A stretch of 64,000 bases of DNA from Xenorhabdus mauleonii (lineage in GTDB: Bacteria; Pseudomonadota; Gammaproteobacteria; Enterobacterales; Enterobacteriaceae). A program made the position numbers and the translations under genes. Where the stretch lies: NCBI RefSeq assembly GCF_900113945.1, contig NZ_FORG01000012.1:62001-126000 (forward strand), in the 5' to 3' direction. Positions 9,885-20,082 of this stretch are shown in pieces. Numbering within the stretch: position 1 is the stretch's first letter; each line of letters starts with the position of its first letter. Below the pieces are notes generated by a model that was given only the letters and a program-made list of their open reading frames with translations, was not told the origin of the DNA and searched no databases.

Positions 9885-12332
9885 ATGACCGCTCTCAGCA
9901 TTATTTTATTTTTAGTCTTGATTGGCGGGCTTTGCTACCACAAAGTCAGCTTGATGCTCAGTAGCTTACTGCTTGCTGCCTATACTATTGTCATGGGTAT
10001 GGCTGGCCTTTGGAGTTACTGGCTGCTGTTACCGTTAGCCATTGTTCTTTTACCACTTATCTTCACTCCAGTACGTATTTCTTTATTCTCTGCCCCTGGC
10101 TTGAAAACTTTCCGCAAAGTCATGCCAAGCATGTCCACAACAGAGAAAGAAGCTATTGACGCAGGAACAACTTGGTGGGAAGGCGATCTGTTCAGCGGTA
10201 ATCCAGATTGGCAAAAAATGCATAACTACCCAAAACCACAATTGACTGCTGAAGAGCAAGCCTTTATTGATGGTCCGGTAGAAGAAGCCTGCCGCATGGC
10301 AAATGATTTTCAAATCTCCCATGAACTGGCTGATTTACCGCCAGAGCTGTGGAATTATCTGAAAGAAAAGCGTTTCTTTGCCATGATCATCAAGAAAGAA
10401 TACGGTGGTCTGGAATTTTCCGCTTACGCTCAATCTCAGGTACTACAAAAACTGTCTGGGGTATCCGGTATTCTGGCAATTACTGTTGGCGTGCCTAACT
10501 CTTTGGGCCCAGGTGAATTGCTGCAACACTACGGCACCGATGAGCAGAAAAAACACTATCTGCCAGGTCTGGCCCGTGGTGAAGAGATCCCTTGTTTTGC
10601 TTTAACCAGCCCTGAAGCTGGCTCTGATGCCGGTTCTATTCCGGATACAGGCGTCGTCTGTATGGGTGAATGGCAAGGCAAGCAAGTGCTTGGCATGCGC
10701 CTGAACTGGAATAAGCGCTATATCACGCTGGCACCTATCGCTACTGTATTGGGCCTAGCATTCAAACTGTACGATCCTGATCATCTGCTAGGTGATACTG
10801 AGTCTCTGGGCATCACTTGTGCCTTGATCCCAACCAACACCCCGGGTGTTGAGATTGGCAAGCGCCACTTCCCGTTGAATATTCCATTCCAAAATGGCCC
10901 AACCCGCGGTAAAGATATTTTTGTTCCTATCGATTACATCATCGGTGGGCCAAAAATGGCAGGCCAGGGTTGGAGAATGCTGGTTGAATGTCTGTCTGTT
11001 GGCCGTGGCATTACCCTGCCTTCCAATGCAACAGGTGGACTGAAAAGTGCTGCCATGGCGATTGGGGCTTACTCCCATATCCGCCGTCAATTCAAAGTTT
11101 CCATCGGTAAAATGGAAGGCATTGAAGAGCCATTGGCACGTATCGCCGGTAACTCTTACCTAATGGATGCAGCAGCAACCATGGTTACCACCGGCATTAT
11201 GCTAGGCGAAAAACCTGCTGTTCTTTCCGCTATCGTGAAATACCACTGTACTCACAGAGGACAACGCGCCTTTATCGATGCAATGGATATCGCTGGCGGT
11301 AAAGGCATCTGCCTTGGGCCATCCAACTTCCTTGCCCGCGGTTATCAGGGCGCCCCGATTGCCATTACTGTAGAAGGTGCGAATATCTTGACCCGCAGTC
11401 TGATAATCTTCGGTCAGGGTGCAATTCGCTGCCATCCTTATGTTCTGGCTGAAATCGCGGCGGCAGAAAATAACAACGTGAAAGCCTTTGACAAGGCGCT
11501 GTTTGGTCATCTCGGCCATGTTGCCAGCAATACTCTGCGCAGCCTGTGGCTCGGCCTTACCAAGGGCAGAACCAGCAAATCACCAATGAATGACGCAACC
11601 CGTCGCTACTACCAGCAGATCAATAGATTAAGTGCCAACCTTGCCCTGCTTTCTGATGTCTCAATGGGCGTATTGGGTGGCAGCCTGAAACGTCGTGAGC
11701 GCGTTTCTGCACGCTTGGGTGATATTCTGAGTCAAATTTTCTTGGCTTCCGCTGCGTTAAAACGCTACGAAGATGAAGGCCGCCAAAAAGAAGATTTGCC
11801 ATTGGTGCAATGGGCTGTAGAAGATAGCTTGCATCAAGCAGAGCTGGCGATGAACGATTTACTGCTCAATTTCCCGAACCGCCTGATTGCTGGTTTAATG
11901 CATGTTATCGTCTTCCCATTGGGTCGCGCGCATACTGCACCATCCGATAAACTGGATCACAAGCTGGCTCAGATATTGCAAACGCCTTCTGCAACCCGTA
12001 GCCGTATCGGGCGTGGCCAATACCTGACACCCAGCGAACACAATCCTCACGGCTTATTGGAAGAAGCATTGCTCGATATCCTCGCAGCAGAGCCAATCCA
12101 TGCCCGTTTAAGCCGTGAAGCAGGCAAAAATCTGAGCTTTACTCGCTTGGATAACTTGGCCGAAAAAGCGCTGGCAGAGAATAAAATCACTCAAGAAGAG
12201 GCGAATATTCTCAAACGTGCTGAAAACAGCCGCCTGCGTTCAATCAATGTTGATGAGTTTGAGGCGGATGCTTTTGCTGTACCGCATTCAGCAAAAAAGC
12301 TTGAAAGTCAGAGTCAAACTAAAGTTGCCTGA
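9885..12332 (+). CDS. fadE: Acyl-CoA dehydrogenase FadE
   Basis: 815-residue FAD enzyme for the first, oxidising step of fatty-acid beta-oxidation. Two to three hydrophobic N-terminal helices (residues 1-65) anchor it to the inner membrane; the acyl-CoA dehydrogenase N, middle and C domains follow ([37 protein letters not shown]), and a C-terminal DUF1974 region completes the usual FadE architecture and length. A good AGGAG ribosome site precedes the ATG. Monocistronic, closed by a hairpin terminator. Confidence 0.97.
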   Translation: MTALSIILFLVLIGGLCYHKVSLMLSSLLLAAYTIVMGMAGLWSYWLLLPLAIVLLPLIFTPVRISLFSAPGLKTFRKVMPSMSTTEKEAIDAGTTWWEGDLFSGNPDWQKMHNYPKPQLTAEEQAFIDGPVEEACRMANDFQISHELADLPPELWNYLKEKRFFAMIIKKEYGGLEFSAYAQSQVLQKLSGVSGILAITVGVPNSLGPGELLQHYGTDEQKKHYLPGLARGEEIPCFALTSPEAGSDAGSIPDTGVVCMGEWQGKQVLGMRLNWNKRYITLAPIATVLGLAFKLYDPDHLLGDTESLGITCALIPTNTPGVEIGKRHFPLNIPFQNGPTRGKDIFVPIDYIIGGPKMAGQGWRMLVECLSVGRGITLPSNATGGLKSAAMAIGAYSHIRRQFKVSIGKMEGIEEPLARIAGNSYLMDAAATMVTTGIMLGEKPAVLSAIVKYHCTHRGQRAFIDAMDIAGGKGICLGPSNFLARGYQGAPIAITVEGANILTRSLIIFGQGAIRCHPYVLAEIAAAENNNVKAFDKALFGHLGHVASNTLRSLWLGLTKGRTSKSPMNDATRRYYQQINRLSANLALLSDVSMGVLGGSLKRRERVSARLGDILSQIFLASAALKRYEDEGRQKEDLPLVQWAVEDSLHQAELAMNDLLLNFPNRLIAGLMHVIVFPLGRAHTAPSDKLDHKLAQILQTPSATRSRIGRGQYLTPSEHNPHGLLEEALLDILAAEPIHARLSREAGKNLSFTRLDNLAEKALAENKITQEEANILKRAENSRLRSINVDEFEADAFAVPHSAKKLESQSQTKVA

Positions 12333-12391
12333 CACTGACTAACTCTGATGCTGATTGAAGAAAGAAAGAGTTGAAGCAAGATAAATAAGAC

Positions 12392-12421
12392 AAATACGGG
12401 GACATAAAACGCCCCGTATTT
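12392..12421. terminator. Bidirectional terminator fadE / lysA
   Basis: Perfect 10-bp stem AAATACGGGG (12392-12401) / CCCCGTATTT (12412-12421) with a 10-base loop. A T-rich run follows on the plus strand, and an A-rich left flank gives U-rich RNA on the minus strand. It lies between the convergent ends of fadE and lysA. Confidence 0.85.
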
Positions 12422-12425
12422 TATT

Positions 12426-13706
12426 TTACACAGACTCCAGCAATAACAGTTCCTCTATTGTCTGGCGACGCCGAATCAAACGAGCCAGTCCTCCAGTGAA
12501 CAAAACTTCGGGAATCAAAGGGCGGCTATTATAATTAGAAGACATGGATGCGCCGTACGCTCCTGTATCATGGAAAATCAGATAATCACCAACCTGAACG
12601 CGAGGCAGCATACGCGGTATAACTTCCCCTCCTTCCAACTGGGTAAAAACGTCACCTGATTCACATAATGGTCCGGCGACCAACGTTTCCTGCAAGTCGT
12701 TTTCCTGTAGATTGCGGCTATCATCATGAACGGTTGCAGGCAACACTGAAATATGGTGATAACTGCCATACATTGCCGGTCGCATCAAATCATTGAATCC
12801 CGCATCCCCCAGCACATAATGACGACTTCCCATCGATTTCACGGCCCGCACTTCTGCCATTAAGATGCCGGACTGAGCAACCAAAAAACGCCCCGGTTCA
12901 ATTTCCAACTCAACATGGTGCCCCAGATGTTGCTCGATGCGCTGACGGGCTTCATGCCACAAACTATAATAGTGTTCCGTATCCACGGCTTCTTCGCTGC
13001 TATTGTAAGGAATCGATAGTCCCCCTCCCGCTGAGATAGCCTGAATATCTTCCCCACACAATATGACCTGTTCCACCATCGCATTGCATACATTGGCAAG
13101 GTGCTGATAATCCACACCTGAACCAATGTGCATATGCAATCCCATCAATTTCAATCCGTTCTGACGAATCTTTTCAATCGCAGAAGAAATTTCCTGATAC
13201 CAAATGCCATGTTTGCTGTTTTCGCCACCTGTATTCGTTTTCTGGCTATGCCCATGCCCAAATCCGGGGTTGATGCGTAGCCAAACAGGATGTCCGGGCT
13301 GGCGTTCACCTATCTGGTCCAGCATATCAATAGAGCCAACGTTTACAGGAATATCCAGTTCAATGACACGGGCCAGAGTTGCTTCATCAATCACATCAGC
13401 AGTAAACACAATTTCTGATTTTTTCCGCCCCGGTTGAAAACCCGCATAAAGCGCCCGTTCAATTTCGCCCAATGACACCGCATCGACTTTAACACCCTGC
13501 TCTCTCATTAAACGCAGGATATGAGTATTGGAGCATGCTTTTTGCGCAAATCGGATAACATCAAACTGTTTTAATTTCTCGATTTGTTGAATGATGCTAT
13601 CGCCATCGTAAACCCATAATGGAGTTCCATATTGATGAGGTAATTGAGAAAGGTGCTCACGGGTAAAATGTTTCCCAAAATTGGGGGGAAAAGTTGCAAT
13701 TGTCAT
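12426..13706 (-). CDS. lysA: Diaminopimelate decarboxylase LysA
   Basis: 426-residue PLP enzyme (alanine-racemase fold, group IV decarboxylase) that makes L-lysine from meso-diaminopimelate, the last step of lysine synthesis. The PLP lysine is Lys56 in FAQKACSN; the PLP phosphate region GGGLSIPY and the CESGD substrate motif are present. It is transcribed divergently from the regulator lysR, the classic enterobacterial arrangement. Confidence 0.96.
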   Translation of the reverse strand: MTIATFPPNFGKHFTREHLSQLPHQYGTPLWVYDGDSIIQQIEKLKQFDVIRFAQKACSNTHILRLMREQGVKVDAVSLGEIERALYAGFQPGRKKSEIVFTADVIDEATLARVIELDIPVNVGSIDMLDQIGERQPGHPVWLRINPGFGHGHSQKTNTGGENSKHGIWYQEISSAIEKIRQNGLKLMGLHMHIGSGVDYQHLANVCNAMVEQVILCGEDIQAISAGGGLSIPYNSSEEAVDTEHYYSLWHEARQRIEQHLGHHVELEIEPGRFLVAQSGILMAEVRAVKSMGSRHYVLGDAGFNDLMRPAMYGSYHHISVLPATVHDDSRNLQENDLQETLVAGPLCESGDVFTQLEGGEVIPRMLPRVQVGDYLIFHDTGAYGASMSSNYNSRPLIPEVLFTGGLARLIRRRQTIEELLLLESV

Positions 13707-13919
13707 TGAAGTACCTTACAGAATCAGCAGATGATTCATTATGGGCAATAACAAGGTTGGAAAAAAATATCCATTTATCCGCACTCTATTCACCTGTGAT
13801 ATAGAGTTGTCTATTTTTAGAGCCGCTTTTTAGTATAATATTTACGTGGCATGAGAATATCATGCCAACCTATCGTGAACGGACGATTCCAGCGGGCACA
13901 AACAATAAAGGAAAAATAT

Positions 13920-14849
13920 ATGCATCCTTGTTCATGGCGACATATTGAGATTTTTCATGCAGTAATGACCACTAACAATCTGACCGATGCTGCGATCTTG
14001 TTGAAAACATCTCAACCAACAGTCAGTCGTGAACTCGCCCGACTTGAAAAATTGCTGAAACTAAAATTATTTGATCGCATCAAAGGACGATTGTTTCCTA
14101 CAGTACAGGGATTGCGGTTATTTGAAGAGGTACAGCGTTCTTACTACGGCCTAGAGAGAATAATCAATGCAGCAGACAGTATTCGCCAATTTGAATATGC
14201 CCAACTATCCATCGCCTGTTTGCCCATGTTCACCCAATCCCTGCTTCCCAAAGTTTGCAGTAGCTTTATCCAGCGTTATCCTGAGGCGAAATTGACTATC
14301 ATTCCTCAAGAATCCCCTTTGTTGGAAGAATGGCTTTCAGCGCAGCGTCACGATTTTGGTTTAACCGAACACTTACAGACACCCGCAGGCACTGAACAAG
14401 AAACCCTGATGACTTTAAATGAGGTTTGCGTTCTGCCGGCCAATCACCCACTCAGCCAAAAATCACATCTGACACCAGAAGATTTTCACGGGCAGAATTT
14501 TATCAGCCTGTCGATAACAGACAGTTATCGACAGCTCATTGATGCAATATTTACTGAACATCACGTCAGCCGAAAAATGGTGATGGAAACCCACAGTACG
14601 GCCTCAATTTGTGCCATGATTAATGAAAGCATTGGCATATCTATTATCAATCCACTCACGGCTTTGGACTACTTAGATAGGAATACCGAGATTTGCATTC
14701 GCCCATTCAGTATCAATATTCCTTTCACCGTAAGTTTAATCAAGCCAATACACCGCCCCACCTCAGAGCCTGTAGAGGCGTTTATCACTCATTTAAAACA
14801 GCACATAGTTTCATTTCCCGAAAAATTATCTTCAGCGTTTCAGCATTAA
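13920..14849 (+). CDS. lysR: LysR, transcriptional activator of lysA
   Basis: 309-residue LysR-type regulator. The N-terminal helix-turn-helix (RHIEIFHAVM ... TSQPTVSRELARLEK) and long co-inducer domain resemble E. coli LysR through most of their length. I chose the ATG at 13920 preceded by AAGGA; the open frame extends further upstream but without homology. The 213-bp gap to lysA should hold the shared operator. Its 3' end overlaps the next convergent gene by 18 bp. Confidence 0.93.
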   Translation: MHPCSWRHIEIFHAVMTTNNLTDAAILLKTSQPTVSRELARLEKLLKLKLFDRIKGRLFPTVQGLRLFEEVQRSYYGLERIINAADSIRQFEYAQLSIACLPMFTQSLLPKVCSSFIQRYPEAKLTIIPQESPLLEEWLSAQRHDFGLTEHLQTPAGTEQETLMTLNEVCVLPANHPLSQKSHLTPEDFHGQNFISLSITDSYRQLIDAIFTEHHVSRKMVMETHSTASICAMINESIGISIINPLTALDYLDRNTEICIRPFSINIPFTVSLIKPIHRPTSEPVEAFITHLKQHIVSFPEKLSSAFQH

Positions 14850-15746
14850 TTTTTGCCAGTGCTCTGATGTAGCAAACCAGTTCACCAGAAAATCCAGCAA
14901 TACACGCAAAGTCGCCGGCATATTTTGCCGGCTGGCATAGATACCATAAATCCCCATCGCCTGAGGTTGGTAATCCGGCATCAACTCGACTAGCTGCCCT
15001 GACATTAAATAAGAAGCAACAGAATAATAAGGTTGCATTGCGATTCCAGCCCCTTGCAAAGCGGCTTCCATTAATACCGTGGACTCATTGGCGCTTAGTG
15101 TGCCACTGACCGGAACTGAATAGCATTCATGCTGTTTTTCAAATACCCACAAACTTTTGCCGAAAAAATTATAAGTCAGGCAATTATGTGATGCTAAATC
15201 TTCGGGATTTTTAGGTGGTGAATTCTTTGCCAAGTAAGATGGGGCAGCGCAAATAATGGAATGGCAGGTCGATAATGGACGAGCGATCAGATTTGGCTCC
15301 AGGTTGTTAGTAATGCGGATTGCCAAATCAACACGTTCTTCTATCAAATTAACGACTTTATTATTCATTTGCAGATTGACAGCAATCTGTGGATACATCT
15401 GCATAAATTCTGGAATGGCAACCGCCAGCGCACTCATGCCCAATGATTGAGAACAACTGACACGCAACGATCCCCTCAATGTTTGTGCTTCCAATGATTG
15501 CTGCACAGGCATGGCTTCCGCCAATTCCATTAACTTAAGACAGCGATGATATACACTCTCCCCTGCCGAAGTCAGGCTAATTTTGCGCGTTGTACGATGC
15601 AATAAACGAATTCCCGCCCATTTTTCCATTTCAGCCAAATAACGTGACACCATTGCTCTTGACATATCCAACCGCTCTGCCGCCGCAATTAAACTTCCTT
15701 GCTCAACAATCGTCACAAACACTTGTGCTGCTGTGATCCTGTCCAT
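14832..15746 (-). CDS. LysR-family regulator
   Basis: 304-residue LysR-type regulator of the group that begins MDRITAAQVFVTIVEQGS. The winged helix-turn-helix (SRAMVSRYLAEMEKWAG, RLLHRTTRKISLT) and a substrate-binding domain are complete. The ATG at 15744-15746 follows GGGTGG; a GTG three codons upstream is the alternative. It is divergent from the metallo-beta-lactamase-fold gene at 15870, and the gap holds a pair of direct repeats likely to be its operator. The inducer is unknown. Confidence 0.9.
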   Translation of the reverse strand: MDRITAAQVFVTIVEQGSLIAAAERLDMSRAMVSRYLAEMEKWAGIRLLHRTTRKISLTSAGESVYHRCLKLMELAEAMPVQQSLEAQTLRGSLRVSCSQSLGMSALAVAIPEFMQMYPQIAVNLQMNNKVVNLIEERVDLAIRITNNLEPNLIARPLSTCHSIICAAPSYLAKNSPPKNPEDLASHNCLTYNFFGKSLWVFEKQHECYSVPVSGTLSANESTVLMEAALQGAGIAMQPYYSVASYLMSGQLVELMPDYQPQAMGIYGIYASRQNMPATLRVLLDFLVNWFATSEHWQKLMLKR

Positions 15747-15762
15747 TTCAACCACCCATTAG

Positions 15763-15820
15763 ATCGATATACGCAACAAATAATTGCTGATTATGGTGTT
15801 TTTAAATCGAAATATGCAAC
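15763..15820. promoter_or_regulatory. Direct-repeat operator candidate between LysR gene and MBL gene
   Basis: Two near-identical 15-mers, ATCGATATACGCAAC (15763-15777) and ATCGAAATATGCAAC (15806-15820), match at 13 of 15 bases and are spaced 43 bp apart, about four helical turns. Position between a LysR-family gene and a divergent partner makes them candidate regulator half-sites. No known consensus was matched. Confidence 0.5.
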
Positions 15821-15869
15821 TTATCATACGTGCCATTCAAGCAAACAAGCATTTTGATATAGGAATTCA

Positions 15870-16757
15870 ATGATGGCTCGCAAAACAACATCAACTATCG
15901 CTCTGGCGGCGACCCTGTCTTTAGGAATGACAGCACTGGCTCAAGCTGCCGAACTCAAGATGGGTATCTACAACCCAGGTGAAAAAGGCATTTTCCCTGT
16001 TTCTTCAGAAATTATCAGTGGTGACCGTGAAGTTGTCCTGATCGATGCCCAGTTTAAGAAAAATGATGCGCAAGAGCTGGTAAAAATGATCCAGCAGACC
16101 GGCAAAAAATTAACAACGATTTACATCAGCCATTCTGATCCCGATTTTTATTTTGGGCTTGATGTGATAACAGACGCGTTCCCTGACGCCAAAATCATTG
16201 CATCACCTGAAACCATCAAAGCCATCAATGAAACCAAAGACGGTAAACTGGCTTATTGGGGTGAAATTCTGGCAGATCAGGCACCTAAAAAAATCGTTGT
16301 GCCTGAGCCACTGAAAGGCAACACATTTATGGTTGATGGCGAAAAATTGATTGTTGAAGGCTTGGATGGCCCGGCAGCAGATCGTACATTTGTCTGGATA
16401 CCGAAACTGAAAGCCGTCGTGGGTGGCGTTATCGTTTCAGACAACATTCATGTCTGGACTGCGGATACTCAAACTAAAGAATCGCGTCAACATTGGGTAC
16501 AAACATTAGATCGCATTAAAAAACTGAAACCAGAGACTGTTGTACCAAGCCATTACCTGGGCGATTCATCGATGTCATTGCAGTCAGTGAATTTCACGCA
16601 AAATTATCTGACTACACTGGAAAAAGAGTTGCCAAAAGCAAAAGATTCCGAAGCGTTGATTGCCGCGATGAAGAAACACTATCCAAACCTTGCTGATGAA
16701 TCCAGCCTGGAAATGGGTGCCAAAGTGCTGAAAGGCGAGATGAAGTGGCCTCAATAA
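15870..16757 (+). CDS. Exported metallo-beta-lactamase-fold protein
   Basis: 295-residue protein with a Sec signal peptide (residues about 1-27, cut after AQAA). The remainder resembles the metallo-beta-lactamase fold: VVLIDAQF strand, ISHSDPDFYFGLDV, and a later HYLGDSS segment. The usual HxHxDH metal motif is reduced to HSDPD, so metal binding is altered or the protein belongs to a divergent subgroup. Substrate unknown. It faces a LysR-family regulator that probably controls it, and ends in a terminator. Confidence 0.75.
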   Translation: MMARKTTSTIALAATLSLGMTALAQAAELKMGIYNPGEKGIFPVSSEIISGDREVVLIDAQFKKNDAQELVKMIQQTGKKLTTIYISHSDPDFYFGLDVITDAFPDAKIIASPETIKAINETKDGKLAYWGEILADQAPKKIVVPEPLKGNTFMVDGEKLIVEGLDGPAADRTFVWIPKLKAVVGGVIVSDNIHVWTADTQTKESRQHWVQTLDRIKKLKPETVVPSHYLGDSSMSLQSVNFTQNYLTTLEKELPKAKDSEALIAAMKKHYPNLADESSLEMGAKVLKGEMKWPQ

Positions 16758-16771
16758 TCTGACAATGTATA

Positions 16772-16810
16772 CCGGACGCTGCAAACAGCAGCGCCCGGCC
16801 TTGCTTTTTC
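16772..16810 (+). terminator. Rho-independent terminator after the MBL-fold gene
   Basis: Stem CCGGACGCTGC (16772-16782) / GCAGCGCCCGG (16788-16798) with one mismatch and loop AAACA, followed on the plus strand by CCTTGCTTTTT. It lies 15 bp after the stop codon. Confidence 0.85.
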
Positions 16811-16892
16811 TCATTCTTACCGTTTTTTCAGCTAATTTTTCCCTATAGGCCAATCCAACTGATAGAACGACATCCGCAAGGACTAGTGGTAT

Positions 16893-17513
16893 CTAGTCAG
16901 CCATAGAAGCCACGCGCATATCCCAATTGCGCATGATTTCCGTAACCGCCGCATCCAGCACAGCACCAGATACCCCATCGCGCGCCAATATGGACAATCC
17001 ACCGAGGAAACAGTAAAAGGCGGCGGCAAAAGCCTGTATGTCGGTATCCGCAGGCAGTTCCCCAGAGTTGACTGCACGCTGCATACACTGTCGAAACCCT
17101 TCACTCGTACGCTCACGCTGTTTGGCAAGTAACTTCTGTACATGCTCATGCTCTGGTGAACAAGTGCTGGTTGACAGCACCAGCAGACACCCTTTGGGGT
17201 GATCTGGTTCAGTTTGCATCTTTGCAGAGCGGCGCAAAGAAAGTTCGACGGCTTGGCGCGGTGAAAGATTTTCATCCCATAAACTGGTGATGACTTGACC
17301 GTGTGTAGCGATATACCGTTCCACCACCTCTCGAAACAGCGCTTCTTTGGAACCGAAGGCAGCATAAAAACTGGGGGCGGTTATGCCACCACCAATGCCT
17401 GCTTTAAGCAGCGATAGGGATGTGGATTCGTAACCATGTTCCCAGAACAGGTTCATCGCCTGTTGGACAGCTTCATCACGATCGAAGGTACGGGGACGAC
17501 CCATTTTTGCCAT
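16893..17513 (-). CDS. TetR-family repressor
   Basis: 206-residue TetR-type regulator: N-terminal helix-turn-helix (GRPRTFDRDEAVQQAMNLFW, then APSFYAAFGSKEALF) and an all-helical ligand domain ending in the TetR_C form with GLSILARDG. GAGGAG precedes the ATG. It is divergent from the SDR/MFS pair, and the intergenic region has a palindrome inside a promoter, so autogenous and pair-wide repression is likely. GC is clearly higher than in flanking genes. Confidence 0.9.
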   Translation of the reverse strand: MAKMGRPRTFDRDEAVQQAMNLFWEHGYESTSLSLLKAGIGGGITAPSFYAAFGSKEALFREVVERYIATHGQVITSLWDENLSPRQAVELSLRRSAKMQTEPDHPKGCLLVLSTSTCSPEHEHVQKLLAKQRERTSEGFRQCMQRAVNSGELPADTDIQAFAAAFYCFLGGLSILARDGVSGAVLDAAVTEIMRNWDMRVASMAD

Positions 17514-17579
17514 AACTGACTCCTCTGGTGCAACGGCATAAATACTGTTCTACATAAATACGACCTTATATAAATACTA

Positions 17580-17634
17580 ATCGATATAAAAGTCATTGAC
17601 AATGTGAGACCGTCTCATCTATATTTATATCGAT
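17580..17634 (+). promoter_or_regulatory. Promoter with nested TetR-type operator for the SDR/MFS pair
   Basis: TTGACA (17596-17601) and TATATT (17620-17625), 18 bp apart, form a strong sigma-70-like promoter reading right. Between them lies the palindrome TGAGAC-C-GTCTCA (17605-17617), a typical location for a TetR-family operator. An outer 11-bp inverted repeat, ATCGATATAAA (17580-17590) and TTTATATCGAT (17624-17634), brackets the promoter. Confidence 0.7.
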
Positions 17635-17778
17635 CGGTACATAATGACATAAAAGCCCAGCTTAACCCGCGTTCCGCCTGTTGTGGTGGCCGGGCCTGCA
17701 CAGCAAACGGAAAACACTCAAGCAGGTGCAGGGGGAAAAATGTTATTTATTTTTTGACTATACCTAGGAGTCCATAAC

Positions 17779-18519
17779 ATGAGTTCACTTGCAGGAAAAG
17801 TCGCCCTCGTTACCGGAGGCAGCCGTGGAATTGGTGCAGCCATTGCGCGCACCCTGGCCGCACAAGGTGCGGACATTGCTATCACCTATGGCACATCTCA
17901 GGATAAGGCACAAGCCGTGGCCGACGAGATTCGTTCACTCGGCCGCCGTGCCGAAATTATCGCTGCCGATGCAACTGATGCCACACAGGTCATCGCGGCA
18001 GTGGATACCGTCGTCGCCAAATTCGGGCAGTTGGATATTTTGGTCAACAACGCTGGTAACTTCCTGACTGGTACTATCGACCAACTCACGCTTGACGACT
18101 TTGAGCGCACTATTTCTGTCAATCTGCGAGCGGTGTTCGCCGCCACCATGCAGGCGGTTAAATATCTTCCCGACGGTGGGCGTATTATCTCCATCGGCAG
18201 TTGCCTTGCTACACGCGCAGGGGAGCCTGGTCTCAGCTTGTATGCCACCAGCAAAGCGGCCCTGGTTGGCTTCACCAAAGGTGTGGCACGCGATCTGGGT
18301 GCACGCCGTATCATGGTCAACCTCGTACAGCCAGGCCCAACAAATACTGACATGAATCCAGCCGATGGCCCGCGTGCACCTTCAAAACTGGCTGGATTGG
18401 CACTGCCGGCTTACGGTCAACCCGAAGATATTGCTGCTACCGTGCTGCATCTGGCTGGCGATGGCGGGCATTTTATTACTGGCTCGGTATTCGATGTAGA
18501 CGGCGGTTTCAGCGCTTAA
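17779..18519 (+). CDS. SDR-family oxidoreductase
   Basis: 246-residue classical short-chain dehydrogenase/reductase, FabG-like. The NAD(P) motif is TGGSRGIG, NNAG follows near residue 90, and the catalytic Ser and YxxxK are present (SIGSCLA, YATSKAALVGF). An AGGAG site precedes the ATG. It is 24 bp upstream of the MFS gene and shares the same GC-rich composition, so the two form one transcription unit under the TetR gene. The substrate is not evident. Confidence 0.93.
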   Translation: MSSLAGKVALVTGGSRGIGAAIARTLAAQGADIAITYGTSQDKAQAVADEIRSLGRRAEIIAADATDATQVIAAVDTVVAKFGQLDILVNNAGNFLTGTIDQLTLDDFERTISVNLRAVFAATMQAVKYLPDGGRIISIGSCLATRAGEPGLSLYATSKAALVGFTKGVARDLGARRIMVNLVQPGPTNTDMNPADGPRAPSKLAGLALPAYGQPEDIAATVLHLAGDGGHFITGSVFDVDGGFSA

Positions 18520-18543
18520 TTCGACCCTAAAGAGGAAGCTATA

Positions 18544-20082
18544 ATGCCCACACATGATGCCGGTGTACGCCGCTGGTTGTTGTTACTGTCCGTCTGCCTG
18601 ACCGGCATCCTGACACCATTGTGCTTCACCGGCCCAGCGGTAGTGTTGCCGTCCATCCATCAGGTACTGGGAGGCACACCCAGTCAACTCAATTGGGTAA
18701 TAAATGGCTACATTCTCACCTACGGCAGCCTGATGATGGCTGCTGGCAGTCTGGCTGATACCTATGGGCGCAAGCGCGTCTGGTTACTCGGCTTGATGTT
18801 ATTCATCGTGGTAACATTCGCCATTCCCTATGCACCTTCAATACTGTGGATGGATGCATTGCGCTTGTTGCAAGGCGCTGGCGGTGCGATAGCCTTCGCC
18901 GGCGGTGTTTCTACTCTGGCGCAGGTGTTTCACGGTTCATTGCGCACCCGTGCATTCAGTATTCTGGGAACCTGCTTCGGCGTGGCGTTGGCCTTTGGGC
19001 CGCTGGTGGCGGGTTGGCTGACAGATACAGCAGGCTGGCGCTGGGTATTTCTGGCAACCGGGCTGCTCAGTATCATAAGCCTGATTCTGGCATTCTTTAC
19101 TGCCGACGAGTCACGCGATCCACAAGCGATGGGGCTGGATTGGCCGGGAGCCATTAGTTTCTCAGGCTTTCTCACTCTGTTGACTTACGGCCTGCTGCTC
19201 GTACCTGAGCATGGCTGGGCGGATACCGGCGTCATCATATCGCTGGCAGCGACTGTCGTTCTTTTTATTGCTTTCGTCATCATCGAGCGATATAAGGCCC
19301 GACCAATGCTCGACCTGTCTCTGTTCAGTAACGCCCGCTTCATAGGCATACAGATACTCGGCGCTTCACCCGCATTTTTCTACATCACTCTGATAGTGAT
19401 TCTGCCGGTGCGTTTCATCAGCGTAGATGGCTACAACGCGTTGGAGGCCGGACAGTTGATGGTTACCCTTTCTGCGCCATTACTGGTAGTGCCCTTCATC
19501 GCCGGAATATTAGCTCGATGGCTGTCAGCGGGCGTACTTTCCGGTATTGGCTTGCTGATTCTGGCTCTGGGATTGTTTTGGCTGGGGAAAACCCTTGCAG
19601 GAGGCGCAGCCGATGGCGCTTTATTATGGCCAATGATGTTGATTGGCATTGGCATCGGTTTACCTTGGGGCCTGATGGACAGTCTGGCGGTCAGTGTTGT
19701 AGAGAAAGAACGCGCAGGCATGGCAACCGGTATCTTCAATGCAGTGCGTGTGTCCGCCGATGGCGTGGCACTGGCAGTATTGGGCGCGCTGTTGGCGGCA
19801 CGTATTCACGCTGGTCTTTCGGACATAGTTTCTGACGCAGTACTCAGACAAGTCGCCAGCCGTGCAGCCATTGGCGACGTCGCAGGTGCCAGTGCTTTAT
19901 TGCCGGGTTTGGGCGATGCAGTTCTGCATAGCTACGACTCTGCATTTCAAACCACACTGTTTCTTTTGTCGAGTGCCGCTGTTCTTACAGCATTGCTGAT
20001 CTTCGCGTTGCTTGGACACGTGCATGCCCACGACGAAAAATCGGTTAGTACGAAAAGCGAGTATAAACCGTCTCGCTCTTAA
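18544..20082 (+). CDS. MFS drug-efflux transporter, 14-helix type
   Basis: 512-residue major facilitator transporter of the EmrB/QacA (DHA2) type with about 14 membrane helices. The motif A segment is GSLADTYGRKRVWL and the antiporter motif C region is GVALAFGPLVAGWLTD. AGAGGAAG precedes the ATG. With the TetR and SDR genes it makes a compact resistance or detoxification cassette; the exported compound is unknown. The high GC relative to neighbours suggests acquisition from another genome. Confidence 0.92.
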   Translation: MPTHDAGVRRWLLLLSVCLTGILTPLCFTGPAVVLPSIHQVLGGTPSQLNWVINGYILTYGSLMMAAGSLADTYGRKRVWLLGLMLFIVVTFAIPYAPSILWMDALRLLQGAGGAIAFAGGVSTLAQVFHGSLRTRAFSILGTCFGVALAFGPLVAGWLTDTAGWRWVFLATGLLSIISLILAFFTADESRDPQAMGLDWPGAISFSGFLTLLTYGLLLVPEHGWADTGVIISLAATVVLFIAFVIIERYKARPMLDLSLFSNARFIGIQILGASPAFFYITLIVILPVRFISVDGYNALEAGQLMVTLSAPLLVVPFIAGILARWLSAGVLSGIGLLILALGLFWLGKTLAGGAADGALLWPMMLIGIGIGLPWGLMDSLAVSVVEKERAGMATGIFNAVRVSADGVALAVLGALLAARIHAGLSDIVSDAVLRQVASRAAIGDVAGASALLPGLGDAVLHSYDSAFQTTLFLLSSAAVLTALLIFALLGHVHAHDEKSVSTKSEYKPSRS

